Below, piece after piece: positions 15,942 to 25,793 of a DNA stretch of 64,000 bases (within the stretch, counting starts at the first letter, position 1; every line of letters begins with the position of its first letter). A model generated the notes under the pieces. The model was not told where the DNA came from. It searched no databases and saw only the letters and a list, made by a program, of their open reading frames with translations. Location: NCBI RefSeq assembly GCF_000306235.2, contig NZ_AKWZ02000010.1, forward strand, positions 1,696,001 through 1,760,000. Direction: 5' to 3'. The position numbers were made by a program, and so were the translations under genes. The DNA is from Leptospira fainei serovar Hurstbridge str. BUT 6. Lineage in GTDB: Bacteria; Spirochaetota; Leptospiria; Leptospirales; Leptospiraceae.

Positions 15942-17594
15942 TTAAAACTTTGCAACAATTCCAAGAGTAAGTCCATTTTGATAGTTAAGTCGATGTCCGC
16001 CGCTATCCACGAATTGTAAGCCGTCCGCCCAATCTCTTCGAATGTCTAGTTTAAATTGAAGGTTTTGTGTCCAATTCAGAACGGGAGTGATAGTTAAAGT
16101 ATGGTATTGCCCGTAATTTCGAAATCCCGAATAATCTCTTTGATTCTTATCAATTCTTTCGACCATAACGGTGTGTAGGGTCAACGGATTGTACGGTCCA
16201 TATGCCGGTGAGTTCGGATTCAAGTTCAAGGATTGAAGGATGATGTCTGCCGCGTTCGAATAAAAATCCTTTTCATACTGCTTCTCGGCTGGATTGCCGG
16301 CAACGCCAGGACCGGAAATTAGAGCCCCATTATTGCTTTTATCGTCGATGTATTCGAATCTTCCGTTTATATCCAGCTTCTCATTGATCTTATATTTCGA
16401 CCATACCCCGTAGGCGTTATAAATGGATTTGATATGGACCGGCGTAATTTGCCCGGTTAACAATGTGGATGCGTTGATGACTCCGTTCGGATTATATTCC
16501 TGTTGTAAGAGCGAATTGTTTGTCGATACGCTTCCTCCCTTTTCGCCGTGCACCCAATCCAAATCCAGCGTCCACTTTTCCATTAAGGTAAGGGAAAGTA
16601 TGACTTCGTTGGTATTCCACATATCCTGAAAAAATTTCCCTCGGGATTGTACGGGCGCCGAATTTTGGATTCCCGTCTGAGAGTTAATCGTCTGGCCGAG
16701 ATATTCTTGCGAAGGGTTTTGACGAGCGAAGGGATTATCGCTGCTAAAAAGAGTGTTATACGTAAATAACAGTCTATCCTTAATTAGATTTCCTTTAATT
16801 TGCGTTCCATACGCTTTTTGCTGTCTAAATCCGTCGATCACTATATTCGTGTTGGTCGGATTCGATACCGGATTCGTGGAAGTAAGAAAAGACGCGTTTT
16901 GATATCCGGAGCCCAATCCGCTATTATAAAGATAGAATGCAATGTCCCAATCATCCGTGATTTTACCCTTTATGCGCGCGCCAGTATGCAGGAAAGATGT
17001 GGTATTAAAAAATATCGCTCCTATCGTATAATTCGGATTATTCTTAGATTCTATCTTTTCATAGCCCATGTGCGTCGCCATCTTTCCGACGTCGACGGTA
17101 AATCCTTTATGATAGTCTAGATATAAAGATACATATGCCTGCTGAAATGCGTTCATGTTGTTAATGGAATTCGTCTGACTGCGAGGGACTTCTTGATAGA
17201 TCGTATTCGTTCCGTTCATCAAGTCTAGGCGAAATCCCCAAGGATCCTTCTTATCTGCGTGTTTTTGAATTTCTAATTTGATAAGATTGACCGTAAATTG
17301 AAGATTGTACGTTTCAAAACCTCGCGAAGTGTCAGTTTGAGTTCCGGACGATTGATTATTATTGTCTTGATAATATACATCCACAAATCCGTGGATATCC
17401 AACGAATCGAGAAGTTTTCCTGCTTCCGACTTGATTACATCCGGTTTTGCCCGGCTCGGTTCGTTCGCCGGAGTTTTACCTTCGGAAGGTCTCTCGACTG
17501 GATCCTCGGTTTTGATTTCTTCTTGTCCGACGACCGGGAATATCGCGATAGATTGAATCAATAGAAGGAAGAATATTCTTTTTACGAATTTCAT
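15942..17594 (-). CDS. BBP2/OmpL-like beta-barrel porin
   Basis: 550 residues from the ATG at 17594, chosen because MKFVKRIFFLLLIQSIAIFPVVGQEE is a good signal peptide; the frame remains open upstream to 17789 but that part looks non-coding. After a charged Pro/Glu linker (EDPVERPSEGKTPANEPSRA), the barrel opens with LDIHGFVDVYYQDNNN and continues with repeated strands. FTVDVGKMATHMGYE, KITDDWDIAFYLYNSG, WTLDLDWVHGEKG and the final GLTLGIVAKF fit the putative beta-barrel porin-2 (BBP2) family. It ends in Phe, as barrel proteins do. It probably lets small solutes cross the outer membrane; the solute is not known. Confidence 0.85.
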   Translation of the reverse strand: MKFVKRIFFLLLIQSIAIFPVVGQEEIKTEDPVERPSEGKTPANEPSRAKPDVIKSEAGKLLDSLDIHGFVDVYYQDNNNQSSGTQTDTSRGFETYNLQFTVNLIKLEIQKHADKKDPWGFRLDLMNGTNTIYQEVPRSQTNSINNMNAFQQAYVSLYLDYHKGFTVDVGKMATHMGYEKIESKNNPNYTIGAIFFNTTSFLHTGARIKGKITDDWDIAFYLYNSGLGSGYQNASFLTSTNPVSNPTNTNIVIDGFRQQKAYGTQIKGNLIKDRLLFTYNTLFSSDNPFARQNPSQEYLGQTINSQTGIQNSAPVQSRGKFFQDMWNTNEVILSLTLMEKWTLDLDWVHGEKGGSVSTNNSLLQQEYNPNGVINASTLLTGQITPVHIKSIYNAYGVWSKYKINEKLDINGRFEYIDDKSNNGALISGPGVAGNPAEKQYEKDFYSNAADIILQSLNLNPNSPAYGPYNPLTLHTVMVERIDKNQRDYSGFRNYGQYHTLTITPVLNWTQNLQFKLDIRRDWADGLQFVDSGGHRLNYQNGLTLGIVAKF

Positions 17595-17737
17595 ATGGAT
17601 GACACTTTCTAAATTCTTATTAAGGAAACGTAGCTTTACATTCGGAGTAAAAAGCGTCTGCAAAGAACTACGTTTTTTTCGACTATCTGTCCGGGTTTGG
17701 ACAAATAGACGTACTCGCAAGAAGGCGATGAGATTGC

Positions 17738-18130
17738 TTAGATGAGGAGCGATTCGGGAGGCGGTCTCGAAAAAAGATTCGGCACGCATGCGAGCGGCTT
17801 AATCGGAGTATCGAGAAATTCTATGAATAAAAAAGTTAAAGTTCGTGCAAAAACTCGGCTGTCGGAATGGCTTGCCTTGTCTTTCTCGACTTGTTGGCTA
17901 CCTTCGTTCTGATCGAAGACCGCAAGGACGTTGGCAAAGTAATTAAGTCTATACTTCTGCCACGGAACGGAAATATTTTCGGAACCGCTCTTTACCCAGA
18001 CAAGATCCGCTTGTAGGATTCGTTCCTGGATATCATTGGGTGAATTTAGGAAACATACCGCGAGTATGAAAATTGAATAAATAAACCGTATCATATGGAA
18101 GCGCCGTAAAACGGCTGAAATAGCTTTCAT
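17738..18130 (-). CDS. Small exported protein of unknown function
   Basis: 130 residues, or 118 if it starts at the internal Met (18094). A hydrophobic stretch MIRFIYSIFILAVCFLNS looks like a signal peptide or anchor, and AVC could be a weak lipobox. The rest (IQERILQADLVWVKSGSENIS, LNYFANVLAVFDQNEG) shows no motif. It is upstream of the BBP2-like porin on the same strand with about 140 bp between. The GAGAGGA just before the first ATG is too close for an ideal ribosome site. I do not recognise it; it is kept because it fills the strand and has an export signal. Confidence 0.45.
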   Translation of the reverse strand: MKAISAVLRRFHMIRFIYSIFILAVCFLNSPNDIQERILQADLVWVKSGSENISVPWQKYRLNYFANVLAVFDQNEGSQQVEKDKASHSDSRVFARTLTFLFIEFLDTPIKPLACVPNLFSRPPPESLLI

Positions 18131-18424
18131 TCCTCTCGATACTTCCGATAAAGGCGAACAAGAAAGAATCCTGTTTTTTTACAAAATTGTAATCTAGACA
18201 AGAAAACAGTAAGCTGCTATCATGCTAGGCGTATATCTACGTGGAGTCAAATAAAAAATATCGCAACTAATTTCGCGTATCAAAATTTCTTATGCGAAGC
18301 ATTTCGCTTTCGATAAGAGACAGAATGAATATCGCGGGTGTGAGTTTTCTCGAATGCTCGGCTTTTAGCAGTACAAACTCGGTGTCACGTCGATTCCTTT
18401 ACAAGCGAATAGATTAATTTTCCT

Positions 18425-21406
18425 CTATTCGATCTCTAAAAGTTTTTTCAATTTTCTTACGTTCTTGTTTTCCGGATCGATCTCCTCCGCGGTTTTCGTG
18501 AATTCGATAGCTTCGTCCTTGTTGCCTAGCAGGCGATTTAGATCCGAAAGATGTATCAAATTTTGAACATTTAAGGGTTGGAGTTTGTTGACCATTGTCG
18601 CGGCTTCCAAAGCGTTTGCAAGATTTCCTAATCGTTTTTCCGCGATAGAGAGATAATGCCAAAGTTCGGCCGTATCAGGATCGTATGATAAATACCGACT
18701 CAGAACTTTTACCGCCAAAGGGTAGTCCTTTTCCTTAAAGCTCATCAAACCTAATAGCTTATTCAGTCTTTGATTCGAAGAATCGGTCGTATACGCGTCT
18801 AGCAAAATGGATATCGCTTTTTGGACTTCTCCGTTTTTATATAGCTCTCGTCCTTCTTTATACAAATTTTGTATGGTTGTCTTTTCCTCCGAATCATCTC
18901 TCTCGGAGTTTCCGTTCGTAAGAGTTTGCGCTCCAACTTCCTGATAGCCGATTCGGAGTATGGATAAATCGTCGATAATCTCTCCGACTTGTCGGATATT
19001 ATGCTCGATTTCGTCGATTTCCCCCTTCGCTTTCTCTACTACTCCGAGAAAAATCGTTTCATCCTCGTTTATGATTCTTTTTCCGTTATTAGTACCTATT
19101 AAAAGATCGTCCCTTCCGTCCGAAGCAAGTATGACGACATCACCTTCGTGCAATTGAAACTTTTTAACTTTAAATTCGTATTCCGAATCGAGTCCTAACT
19201 TCCTAAGCTCTAGATCCGTTTCGATAAAGGATGCTTTGCCGTCACGATACAAGACCGAAAACGGATGCTCCGCGTTCCAATAAAACATTTCGCCACTTTC
19301 GTCATCGATCAACACGGTGGTGGCTGAGATAACCATGCTTCCATCGAAGCTTTTGAATACCGAATGAATTTCATGATAGACGTCGGTTAACCATTCTTCC
19401 GGAGTCCTGTCTAGGATTCTTTTATTTGCGGCCGATCGCGCCATAATGGAGTTCATAACGACTCCCATAACCAAGGAACCGCCTGCTCCTTGCATCGATT
19501 TCCCCATCGCGTCGCCGTTCATCGCCATGGTGTATTTTTTGAATCGATCGGCCGTACCAAGCCTCAAATTTCCGGTTAGGCAGATATCTCCGCCAAGTTC
19601 TCCTTGCTTATTGCGAAATTCGAAATATTTCTTTTGTCTAATTATGAAATTCGTATTCACAATCGCGGATTTGTTCGCATTAAAAAAAAGCGGTTTTGCT
19701 AGCAAGGAAGTCAGGAAGTAATCACCGTCCTGCTGGATCTTTAACTGCTGGACTTCCCGCATCTTCTCCTGAACTTCTTTGGTTCGTTCCTCCACTTTTT
19801 CCTCTAGATGGTCTGCGTGGTCCTGCAGTTCTTCCCTCGCGGTTCGAATCGAGTCGACCATAGAATTGAAGGACAGGGATAGAAAACCTATTTCATCCAT
19901 GGTTTTAATCGGAACGTTGACGGTCAAATCGCCGTGGTTTACCTTTTCAACGCCGGATAATAATTTATTCAGTGGATTGACTAGGCTTACGTGTAGCAAT
20001 ATCGGAAAAGATATCAAAATAAAAATCGTTGTTCCTAACTGTATTAAGACTAGCCAGCGGGCTACATTATGAATGACTTCCCTGAATTCACGATAACTAA
20101 AGCCCACTTCGTATCTCGTGCGACCGATTTCAAAGTCGTAATGAGTATAAAAACTTCCGGCCATTCGGTACAATCTAGTATGGAGAGGCAGCTGAATTCC
20201 CTTTAACTCTTCCGAGGAGAGGGATAGAATTTCACTTTCCGATTTATTTCTGTATTTATTCTTGTTCCGCTCTATTAATTCATGAAGTTCCTGTTTTTTG
20301 TATTGAGCTTCTCCTTTCTGTAACGTCGATGAGTTGAAAGAAGAATCATTCGAAAATACTATATTATAATTATGGTCGAAAAATCCGGATCCGGATTTTC
20401 GGGAAAGGATATATTTAACGTTATCGGGATAGATGCCGTCCCCATTCTCTATCGCTTTTTTAACGGCATTCATTTCTACGATATTTTCTTTCTCATTGGC
20501 TTTATCGATCGCAAAGACGGTTACATAGCTAATGGCTCCTAACGCTAAAATCAAACTAACGACCGCGCTTGAGAGAATCTTCACCATAAAGCTGGTTGGC
20601 TCTGGAGAATGGTTTAAATATGCGCTCTGAATAAAGAAGATCGCGATTACCGATAGGATGAAATACGCGATGGCAAACGTATCGTACGAAATCGCACCGG
20701 ATTTGTTTAATACGTTGTTATACGCATTCAGAATATTTAATATTACCGTGAATAAAAATGCTCGTAGTGCGATCGCTTCTTTTCCTTTGGCGAAGACGAT
20801 TTTAATAATTCCGATAGGAATTCCTAACGCGAATTGAGTTGGGATGCGAATAACGGAGATGGATCCTGCGAAATAATCTTTCCACTTTTGAAGAATACCG
20901 GAATACGAGGAGTAAAATAGAATTTTTCTGACTAATATAACTATGCTGATAATGAAACATAAAAGAATAGCCGCGCTCGCTTCTTTTCCGAAATCGAAGC
21001 TGAATTGATGAGCAGTAAACGAAAAGACTTTCTCTTTGCCGTAAGTCTTATAAACAAAATGGAACCACGCTCCCAAACCGATGACTAAGCTAAGGATAAT
21101 GACAATTTTGGATTCTTTTGGATGGATATTTTTAGGAAAATTATAGGAAAATCCGATAAAGGCGATGATTCCGAATATCATGAACACCGTTAGGTATCGA
21201 TGATATGCGGATATCGGATCGAATAATGAATACGAAATAAAATATCCCAGGAACATGGTTCCGTAGGCAAGATACATTATGATTAAATAATATGTTGGAA
21301 GCGTCTTGTTTTTCTTGAAGATAAGGAATCCGGAGAGAACGCAAGTTAAAAGAAAAAGTGAAAAAACGCCGATAGCATGATGAGAAAACAAAATAGAATC
21401 ATACAT
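18425..21406 (-). CDS. Membrane HAMP-SpoIIE (PP2C) phosphatase with C-terminal TPRs
   Basis: 993 residues. About nine membrane helices fill roughly residues 10-300, followed by a periplasmic region, a further helix, a HAMP domain (about 480-535, LVNPLNKLLSGVEKVNHGDLTV...) and a coiled segment. The SpoIIE/PP2C phosphatase domain covers about 570-825 with metal-binding acids in GGDICL, NGDAMGKSMQGAG, ASDGRDD and DDLSILRI, all present, so it should be active. A TPR array (about 843-993) ends the protein. Such proteins dephosphorylate anti-anti-sigma factors; a partner kinase/STAS pair is not in the window. TPRs at the end suggest a protein partner or scaffold. The gene stands alone, with 294 bp of unremarkable sequence downstream and 318 bp upstream. 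Confidence 0.92.
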   Translation of the reverse strand: MYDSILFSHHAIGVFSLFLLTCVLSGFLIFKKNKTLPTYYLIIMYLAYGTMFLGYFISYSLFDPISAYHRYLTVFMIFGIIAFIGFSYNFPKNIHPKESKIVIILSLVIGLGAWFHFVYKTYGKEKVFSFTAHQFSFDFGKEASAAILLCFIISIVILVRKILFYSSYSGILQKWKDYFAGSISVIRIPTQFALGIPIGIIKIVFAKGKEAIALRAFLFTVILNILNAYNNVLNKSGAISYDTFAIAYFILSVIAIFFIQSAYLNHSPEPTSFMVKILSSAVVSLILALGAISYVTVFAIDKANEKENIVEMNAVKKAIENGDGIYPDNVKYILSRKSGSGFFDHNYNIVFSNDSSFNSSTLQKGEAQYKKQELHELIERNKNKYRNKSESEILSLSSEELKGIQLPLHTRLYRMAGSFYTHYDFEIGRTRYEVGFSYREFREVIHNVARWLVLIQLGTTIFILISFPILLHVSLVNPLNKLLSGVEKVNHGDLTVNVPIKTMDEIGFLSLSFNSMVDSIRTAREELQDHADHLEEKVEERTKEVQEKMREVQQLKIQQDGDYFLTSLLAKPLFFNANKSAIVNTNFIIRQKKYFEFRNKQGELGGDICLTGNLRLGTADRFKKYTMAMNGDAMGKSMQGAGGSLVMGVVMNSIMARSAANKRILDRTPEEWLTDVYHEIHSVFKSFDGSMVISATTVLIDDESGEMFYWNAEHPFSVLYRDGKASFIETDLELRKLGLDSEYEFKVKKFQLHEGDVVILASDGRDDLLIGTNNGKRIINEDETIFLGVVEKAKGEIDEIEHNIRQVGEIIDDLSILRIGYQEVGAQTLTNGNSERDDSEEKTTIQNLYKEGRELYKNGEVQKAISILLDAYTTDSSNQRLNKLLGLMSFKEKDYPLAVKVLSRYLSYDPDTAELWHYLSIAEKRLGNLANALEAATMVNKLQPLNVQNLIHLSDLNRLLGNKDEAIEFTKTAEEIDPENKNVRKLKKLLEIE

Positions 21407-21724
21407 GATGGATTTGAAAGATTATGAGGAAATTATGGAAAGTCAAGTTCATTCTATTTTACCCATATGCAGCAAGTCGAAATAGGAGAGAGATGTTCTA
21501 AATTGCGTTATGTTCATCTTACGAAATCGTATTTAAGATTATGGGTTGTGCGAAAAAGAAAGTATTCCGCTTCCGCGATTTATTCGCAGCGAACGGTTAG
21601 ACGGAAGAGTCCCGGATTTTCATCCGAAATTATATATATATTTGTGATTAATCCATTCGGTGTATCAAGGATTTGACATTTTTATTGCAAGAGAGCAACG
21701 GTAAACCGCCGCTCTCTATTGAAT
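21407..21724. other. 318-bp gap without a gene
   Basis: A 69-codon frame at 21467-21676 has no family resemblance or ribosome site and is not called. The short AT run TATATATATA near 21630 may be promoter-related. No hairpin or repeat of note. Confidence 0.4.
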
Positions 21725-22576
21725 CTAGTTCAACCAAGCTGCCCTGTTGTCCGAAGCATACTTATCGAATCGGATCGGTTCTTTTCCGGTCAGTTCCTTA
21801 ACGCTCGTCAATACGGGAGAAGAATAACCTTCTTTGAGCGCTCCGGCGATATAGACCATAAAATTGGCGTAATCTTCCGGAAGACCCGCCTGTAATAGTC
21901 CTTTCTTAAAGTCTTCCGGAGTGATATCCACGTAACTTACGGCCAATCCTGTCACGCTTGAAATTTTCTCCGCTACTTCCCGGTGCGTCAATGCTTCGGG
22001 ACCCGTGAGTGCGATTCCTTTTCCATTAAACGAATCGTTTAAAAGAACGGATACAGCTGCGGATGAAATATCCCTCGCATCGATAAAGCTGGTTTTTGCT
22101 TCGCCTCCGGGAAAATAGATTTTCTTATCCTTCAGAATTCCCGAAATCCAAAAGGTGTGGAAATTCTGCATAAACCAATTCGGTCTTAAAATCGTGAAGG
22201 GTAGTCCGGAATTTTCAAACGCGATTTCCAGTTTTCTGAAAGGAGCTTCCGGCGGCGCCTGATCCACGCCCATTGCTGACATTAGTACAACTTTATCTAG
22301 TTTTCTTAATTTAGCTTTCTCCAACCACGGATTCAAAATAGCATATTGATCCGTATATCCCGGCGGAGAAAGAAAAAATGCCCGATCTACCTTCTCTAAA
22401 ACCTCTAGACCCTTATTCGGCTGGAGGGCATCGGCAAAAACCCAATGCAGATTCTGTTTTTTGTCCCCTTTTTCCGGCTTGCGGGTCCCGGCATATACCT
22501 CGTGTCCTAACGCTAAAAGTAAATCTACAATAAAGCCTGAAACAAGGCCGGTCCCGCCATATACGAAAATTTTCAT
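21725..22576 (-). CDS. NmrA-type NAD(P)-binding atypical SDR
   Basis: 283 residues. The Rossmann start KIFVYGGTGLVSGFIVDLLLALGHEVYAGTRKPEK shows the GGTGxxG motif of atypical SDRs of the NmrA/QOR2 group. FFLSPPGYTDQ, VVLMSAMGVD, ILRPNWFMQNF and FIDARDISSAAV match that group, and the usual Tyr-x-x-x-Lys catalytic pair is not conserved. Members are redox sensors or NAD(P)H quinone/azo reductases. It is divergent from the AraC-type gene with 91 bp between starts, so that regulator probably controls it. The substrate is not known. Confidence 0.9.
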   Translation of the reverse strand: MKIFVYGGTGLVSGFIVDLLLALGHEVYAGTRKPEKGDKKQNLHWVFADALQPNKGLEVLEKVDRAFFLSPPGYTDQYAILNPWLEKAKLRKLDKVVLMSAMGVDQAPPEAPFRKLEIAFENSGLPFTILRPNWFMQNFHTFWISGILKDKKIYFPGGEAKTSFIDARDISSAAVSVLLNDSFNGKGIALTGPEALTHREVAEKISSVTGLAVSYVDITPEDFKKGLLQAGLPEDYANFMVYIAGALKEGYSSPVLTSVKELTGKEPIRFDKYASDNRAAWLN

Positions 22577-22667
22577 AAATTCTTCACTCCTATTTATTTA
22601 GAAATATACTCCGATTCTCGATTTTTGGCTATGTCCTTGAATCTAAAAGACATATCCAATCGTATAA

Positions 22668-23618
22668 ATGAATAGACTTTTAGATATTTTCCCGAATACT
22701 ATAAAAATGGACTTACTTTCTGAAATATTGACCGGTGCGGGATGGAGAGCGGATCTTCTGGCTAGAACCTCCATGTATAAAGCATGGGGATTAAAGTTCC
22801 CTTGCGACAAGAGCGGTGGATTTCATATGCTTTCGCAAGGTTCCTGCTACGTACGATTTAAAGGTAAGTCCATACGTATGGATAAGGGAGATATTCTGTT
22901 CATTGCGAAAGGTTTTGATCATGATCTTGTATCGTCTCCTGATCAACAAGCCATGAACCTCCTGCGATTCAAGGAAGTTGCGGAGAAAGAAACGAAGTCG
23001 AATAAGATTCCTTTAACGACTTTTGTTTCCGTTAGGTATGAGGTGCCTGATTTTCCTCAACATCCATTTTTCTTCGAGCTTCCCGACCATATATTGGTGC
23101 GGTCGGGAGAAATTTCCTCCCATCATCCGCTGCAGACGACCCTGGTTTTAATTTCTCAGGAAATCGATTCCGGCATAGGATCGGATTTGATTTTGCAAAG
23201 ATTGACCGATATTCTTTTATACTACGTTATTCGGCATTGGTTGGAAATTCACCCGTCGTCTTCTCCGGGCTGGAGAACCGTTTTTAAGGATGAAAAAATT
23301 TTATCCGTGCTGGAAGCCTTGCACAAAAAAGTGTCTTACGGCTGGACTTTGGAGAAACTTTCCCGAGTCGTCGGTATTTCGCGAGCTTCGTTGGCGAATC
23401 GATTTCGAGAGGCGCTCGGTTGCACTCCTATGGATTATCTCGCGAGACTGAGGATCGAAAAAGGGAAGACCCTTCTCCGGGAGCAAAATACGACTTTGGA
23501 AGAAGTAGCTCGAACTGTCGGCTACTCTTCCGCATTTGCTTTTTCCAAAGCGTATAAACGGATCCACGGATCCTCGCCCAGATTCGGCGAAGGATCCCGT
23601 ATGAAAGTGGGCGCTTAG
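22668..23618 (+). CDS. AraC-family regulator with cupin N-domain
   Basis: 316 residues. The N-terminal part is the cupin_6 type sensor (FHMLSQGSCYVRFKGKSIRMDKGDILFIAKGFDHDLV). The C-terminal two helix-turn-helix motifs are WTLEKLSRVVGISRASLANRFREALGCTPMDYL and TLEEVARTVGYSSAFAFSKAYKRIHGSSPRFG. The start could also be the ATG at 22707 (MDLLSEIL), which matches where relatives begin; neither start has a good ribosome site. Its head-to-head position with the NmrA-like reductase gene is the usual layout for an activator of that gene. Confidence 0.9.
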   Translation: MNRLLDIFPNTIKMDLLSEILTGAGWRADLLARTSMYKAWGLKFPCDKSGGFHMLSQGSCYVRFKGKSIRMDKGDILFIAKGFDHDLVSSPDQQAMNLLRFKEVAEKETKSNKIPLTTFVSVRYEVPDFPQHPFFFELPDHILVRSGEISSHHPLQTTLVLISQEIDSGIGSDLILQRLTDILLYYVIRHWLEIHPSSSPGWRTVFKDEKILSVLEALHKKVSYGWTLEKLSRVVGISRASLANRFREALGCTPMDYLARLRIEKGKTLLREQNTTLEEVARTVGYSSAFAFSKAYKRIHGSSPRFGEGSRMKVGA

Positions 23619-23654
23619 TAGTGTTTTCCTTTGGGAAGAATGTGTAAAAGTTTA

Positions 23655-24416
23655 TTATTTCTTAATGTGATAGCCGGTTCTGAAAATCCAAGTCACTACG
23701 GCCAAACAGCTAGTCAGGAATACTAAAATCATGGCCAAGCTCACTTCAACACTTACGTCAGAAATCTCAAAAAAACTCCAACGAAAACCGCTGACTAAAT
23801 AGAGTACCGGATTAAAGAGCGTGATAGATTGCCAAAATGGAGGAAGCATATTCGCGGAATAAAAGCTTCCCCCCAAGAACACCAACGGGGTAATGATGAG
23901 CATGGGAATGACTTGCAGTTTTTCGAAGTTATCCGCCCAAATTCCTATGATAAAACCGAATAAGCTGAATGATATGCAGGTTAAGATTAGGAAGAATGCC
24001 ATTAGAAACGGATGCACGATTCTTATGGGAACGAACATCGATGCGGTAGCTAACATTATGACGCCCAGGATAACGGATTTAGTAGCAGCCGCTCCGACGA
24101 AACCGATTACGGCTTCCAGGCTGGAGACGGGAGCGGATAAGATTTCATAAATCGTTCCGGTAAATTTGGGGAAGTAGATTCCGAAGGAGGCGTTGGAAAT
24201 ACTTTCCGTCAAAAGCGTAAGCATGACGAGACCGGGAACGATAAAGGATCCGTATGCTACTCCGTTTACTTCTTGGATTCTGGATCCGATGGCGGAGCCG
24301 AACACGACGAAATATAACGAAGTGGAAATAACGGGAGACGCGATACTTTGCATCAGAGTTCTTCTGGTCCGGGACATTTCGAGAGCATAAATCGCTTTGA
24401 TTGCGTGAAAATTCAT
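23655..24416 (-). CDS. ABC-2 type exporter permease, YadH-like
   Basis: 253 residues with six predicted membrane helices. [20 protein letters not shown] near the N terminus, the conserved [16 protein letters not shown] and the [20 protein letters not shown] segment are hallmarks of the ABC-2 permease branch that includes E. coli YadH and NodJ. Its start overlaps the stop of the ATPase gene by 4 bp, so the two are translationally coupled and form one exporter. The cargo is unknown; drugs or lipids are usual in this branch. Confidence 0.92.
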   Translation of the reverse strand: MNFHAIKAIYALEMSRTRRTLMQSIASPVISTSLYFVVFGSAIGSRIQEVNGVAYGSFIVPGLVMLTLLTESISNASFGIYFPKFTGTIYEILSAPVSSLEAVIGFVGAAATKSVILGVIMLATASMFVPIRIVHPFLMAFFLILTCISFSLFGFIIGIWADNFEKLQVIPMLIITPLVFLGGSFYSANMLPPFWQSITLFNPVLYLVSGFRWSFFEISDVSVEVSLAMILVFLTSCLAVVTWIFRTGYHIKK

Positions 24417-25345
24417 TTGGACTCCTTTACTAATTTAACGAAGATCTCTTCTAAAGAACTCTGGGTCGTATTTAAATCTCGGAAACCGATACCGGCGTTG
24501 CGCAGATCGTCCAAGAAAGAGGTGATTCCGTTTTGCTTTCCGTTACTATCGTAAGTATAGACCAGTTGTAAGCCATTATTAGTGATTTCTAATTCGTGAC
24601 CGTTGAGAGAGTTAGGAATAGAATTCAAAGATGATATTAGGTCGATGATGATCTGTTTCTTTCCGAGTTTATGCATCAACTCGCTTTTTTCTTCAACGAG
24701 AATCAATTCTCCGTTATTTATAATTCCTACCCGATCGGCAATCTCTTCCGCTTCTTCTATATAATGCGTCGTTAGAATGATAGTCACTCCGCTATCGCGC
24801 AACGATCGTACGATATTCCACATATCTTTCCTTAATTCCACATCGACGCCGGCAGTGGGTTCGTCTAAGAACAATACTGAAGGTTCGTGGGAAAGCGCCT
24901 TGGCGATTAATACTCGTCGTTTCATACCTCCGGAAAGAGTAATGATGGTTTGGTCTTTCTTTTCCCATAACGATAAGGATTTTAATACTTTTTCCACATA
25001 AGCGGGGTTTGGCGGTTTCCCAAACAGGCCGCGACTAAAGCTGACGGTCGCCCAGACGGTTTCGAATGCGTGAACAGTCAGTTCCTGGGGGACAAGTCCG
25101 ATAAGAGAGCGGGTTTGTCGATAATTGCGAATGATATCATGCCCTGCGACTGTAACTGAGCCAGAGCTAGGATTTACAATCCCGCAGATGATGGAGATTA
25201 ACGTAGTTTTACCGGCTCCATTCGGTCCCAATAAGGCTATAATTTCCCCATCGCGAATTTCCAAGCTTACATTCTTTAGAGCTTGAAACCCGGAGGCGTA
25301 TGTTTTAGAAAGATTTTTGATCGAGACGACGGGTTTTATTTGCAT
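24413..25345 (-). CDS. ABC exporter ATP-binding subunit, YadG-like
   Basis: 310 residues. Walker [11 protein letters not shown]-loop LVPQE, signature LSGGMKRR, Walker [13 protein letters not shown] and the switch histidine in [11 protein letters not shown] are all in place, followed by a C-terminal tail of about 90 residues that ends [15 protein letters not shown] as in YadG-type subunits. The downstream gene encodes the matching ABC-2 permease with a 4-bp overlap. Together they should form a homodimeric-type inner-membrane exporter. Confidence 0.93.
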   Translation of the reverse strand: MQIKPVVSIKNLSKTYASGFQALKNVSLEIRDGEIIALLGPNGAGKTTLISIICGIVNPSSGSVTVAGHDIIRNYRQTRSLIGLVPQELTVHAFETVWATVSFSRGLFGKPPNPAYVEKVLKSLSLWEKKDQTIITLSGGMKRRVLIAKALSHEPSVLFLDEPTAGVDVELRKDMWNIVRSLRDSGVTIILTTHYIEEAEEIADRVGIINNGELILVEEKSELMHKLGKKQIIIDLISSLNSIPNSLNGHELEITNNGLQLVYTYDSNGKQNGITSFLDDLRNAGIGFRDLNTTQSSLEEIFVKLVKESK

Positions 25346-25631
25346 TCACTCGTTTCCTTTCGGTGTTTCATCGGCGGCTTTTTAGTCGAGGTTCCGATTT
25401 GAGAATATTACGTATCTGGCAATAACGTTTTCTTCTCTTATCATTGGAGTCAAGAACTCATCCTTGAAAATATTCGATTCCTTTTCTTTGGACAGGTCTC
25501 GGTTTTTTCCTTATTAGGAAAAAACTCAATCTTGGAAAATTCTTCTCGAAGATTGAGGATGTTAAGCGAACCGGTGCGGGCCAGTTTCTTTTTTTCTTTT
25601 TCCAATTTTCACAGTAACTAATTATTAGGAA

Positions 25632-25715
25632 TTTTATCTGTTATAGTAAAAATTTTGTACTATTTTTATAAAAAAAGTTTTATTTATTATAATAAATATA
25701 ATATAACAGATAAAA
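25632..25715. repeat. 14-bp inverted repeat in an AT-rich gap upstream of the sulfate-binding relic
   Basis: TTTTATCTGTTATA at 25632-25645 is exactly mirrored by TATAACAGATAAAA at 25702-25715 with 56 bp between. A nested smaller dyad (ATAGTA / TACTAT) lies just inside the left arm. The 450-bp gap 25346-25793 is otherwise featureless. It could be paired operator sites of the former sulfate-uptake promoter, or ends of a small decayed element; no frame lies between the arms. Confidence 0.5.
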
Positions 25716-25793
25716 ATATCTCATCAACAGAGCTTTCGGTATCTAACAAAGCCGAGGGATTCTTTTGAAATTTTTTGCCTGGAGCTTATTATT

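Noticed and set aside
15942..17789. Longer start for the BBP2-like porin
   Set aside because: The extra N-terminal residues overlap the upstream small gene and precede a normal signal peptide at 17594.
21467..21676. 69-codon frame between the SpoIIE phosphatase and NmrA-like genes
   Set aside because: No support from motif, ribosome site or neighbours.
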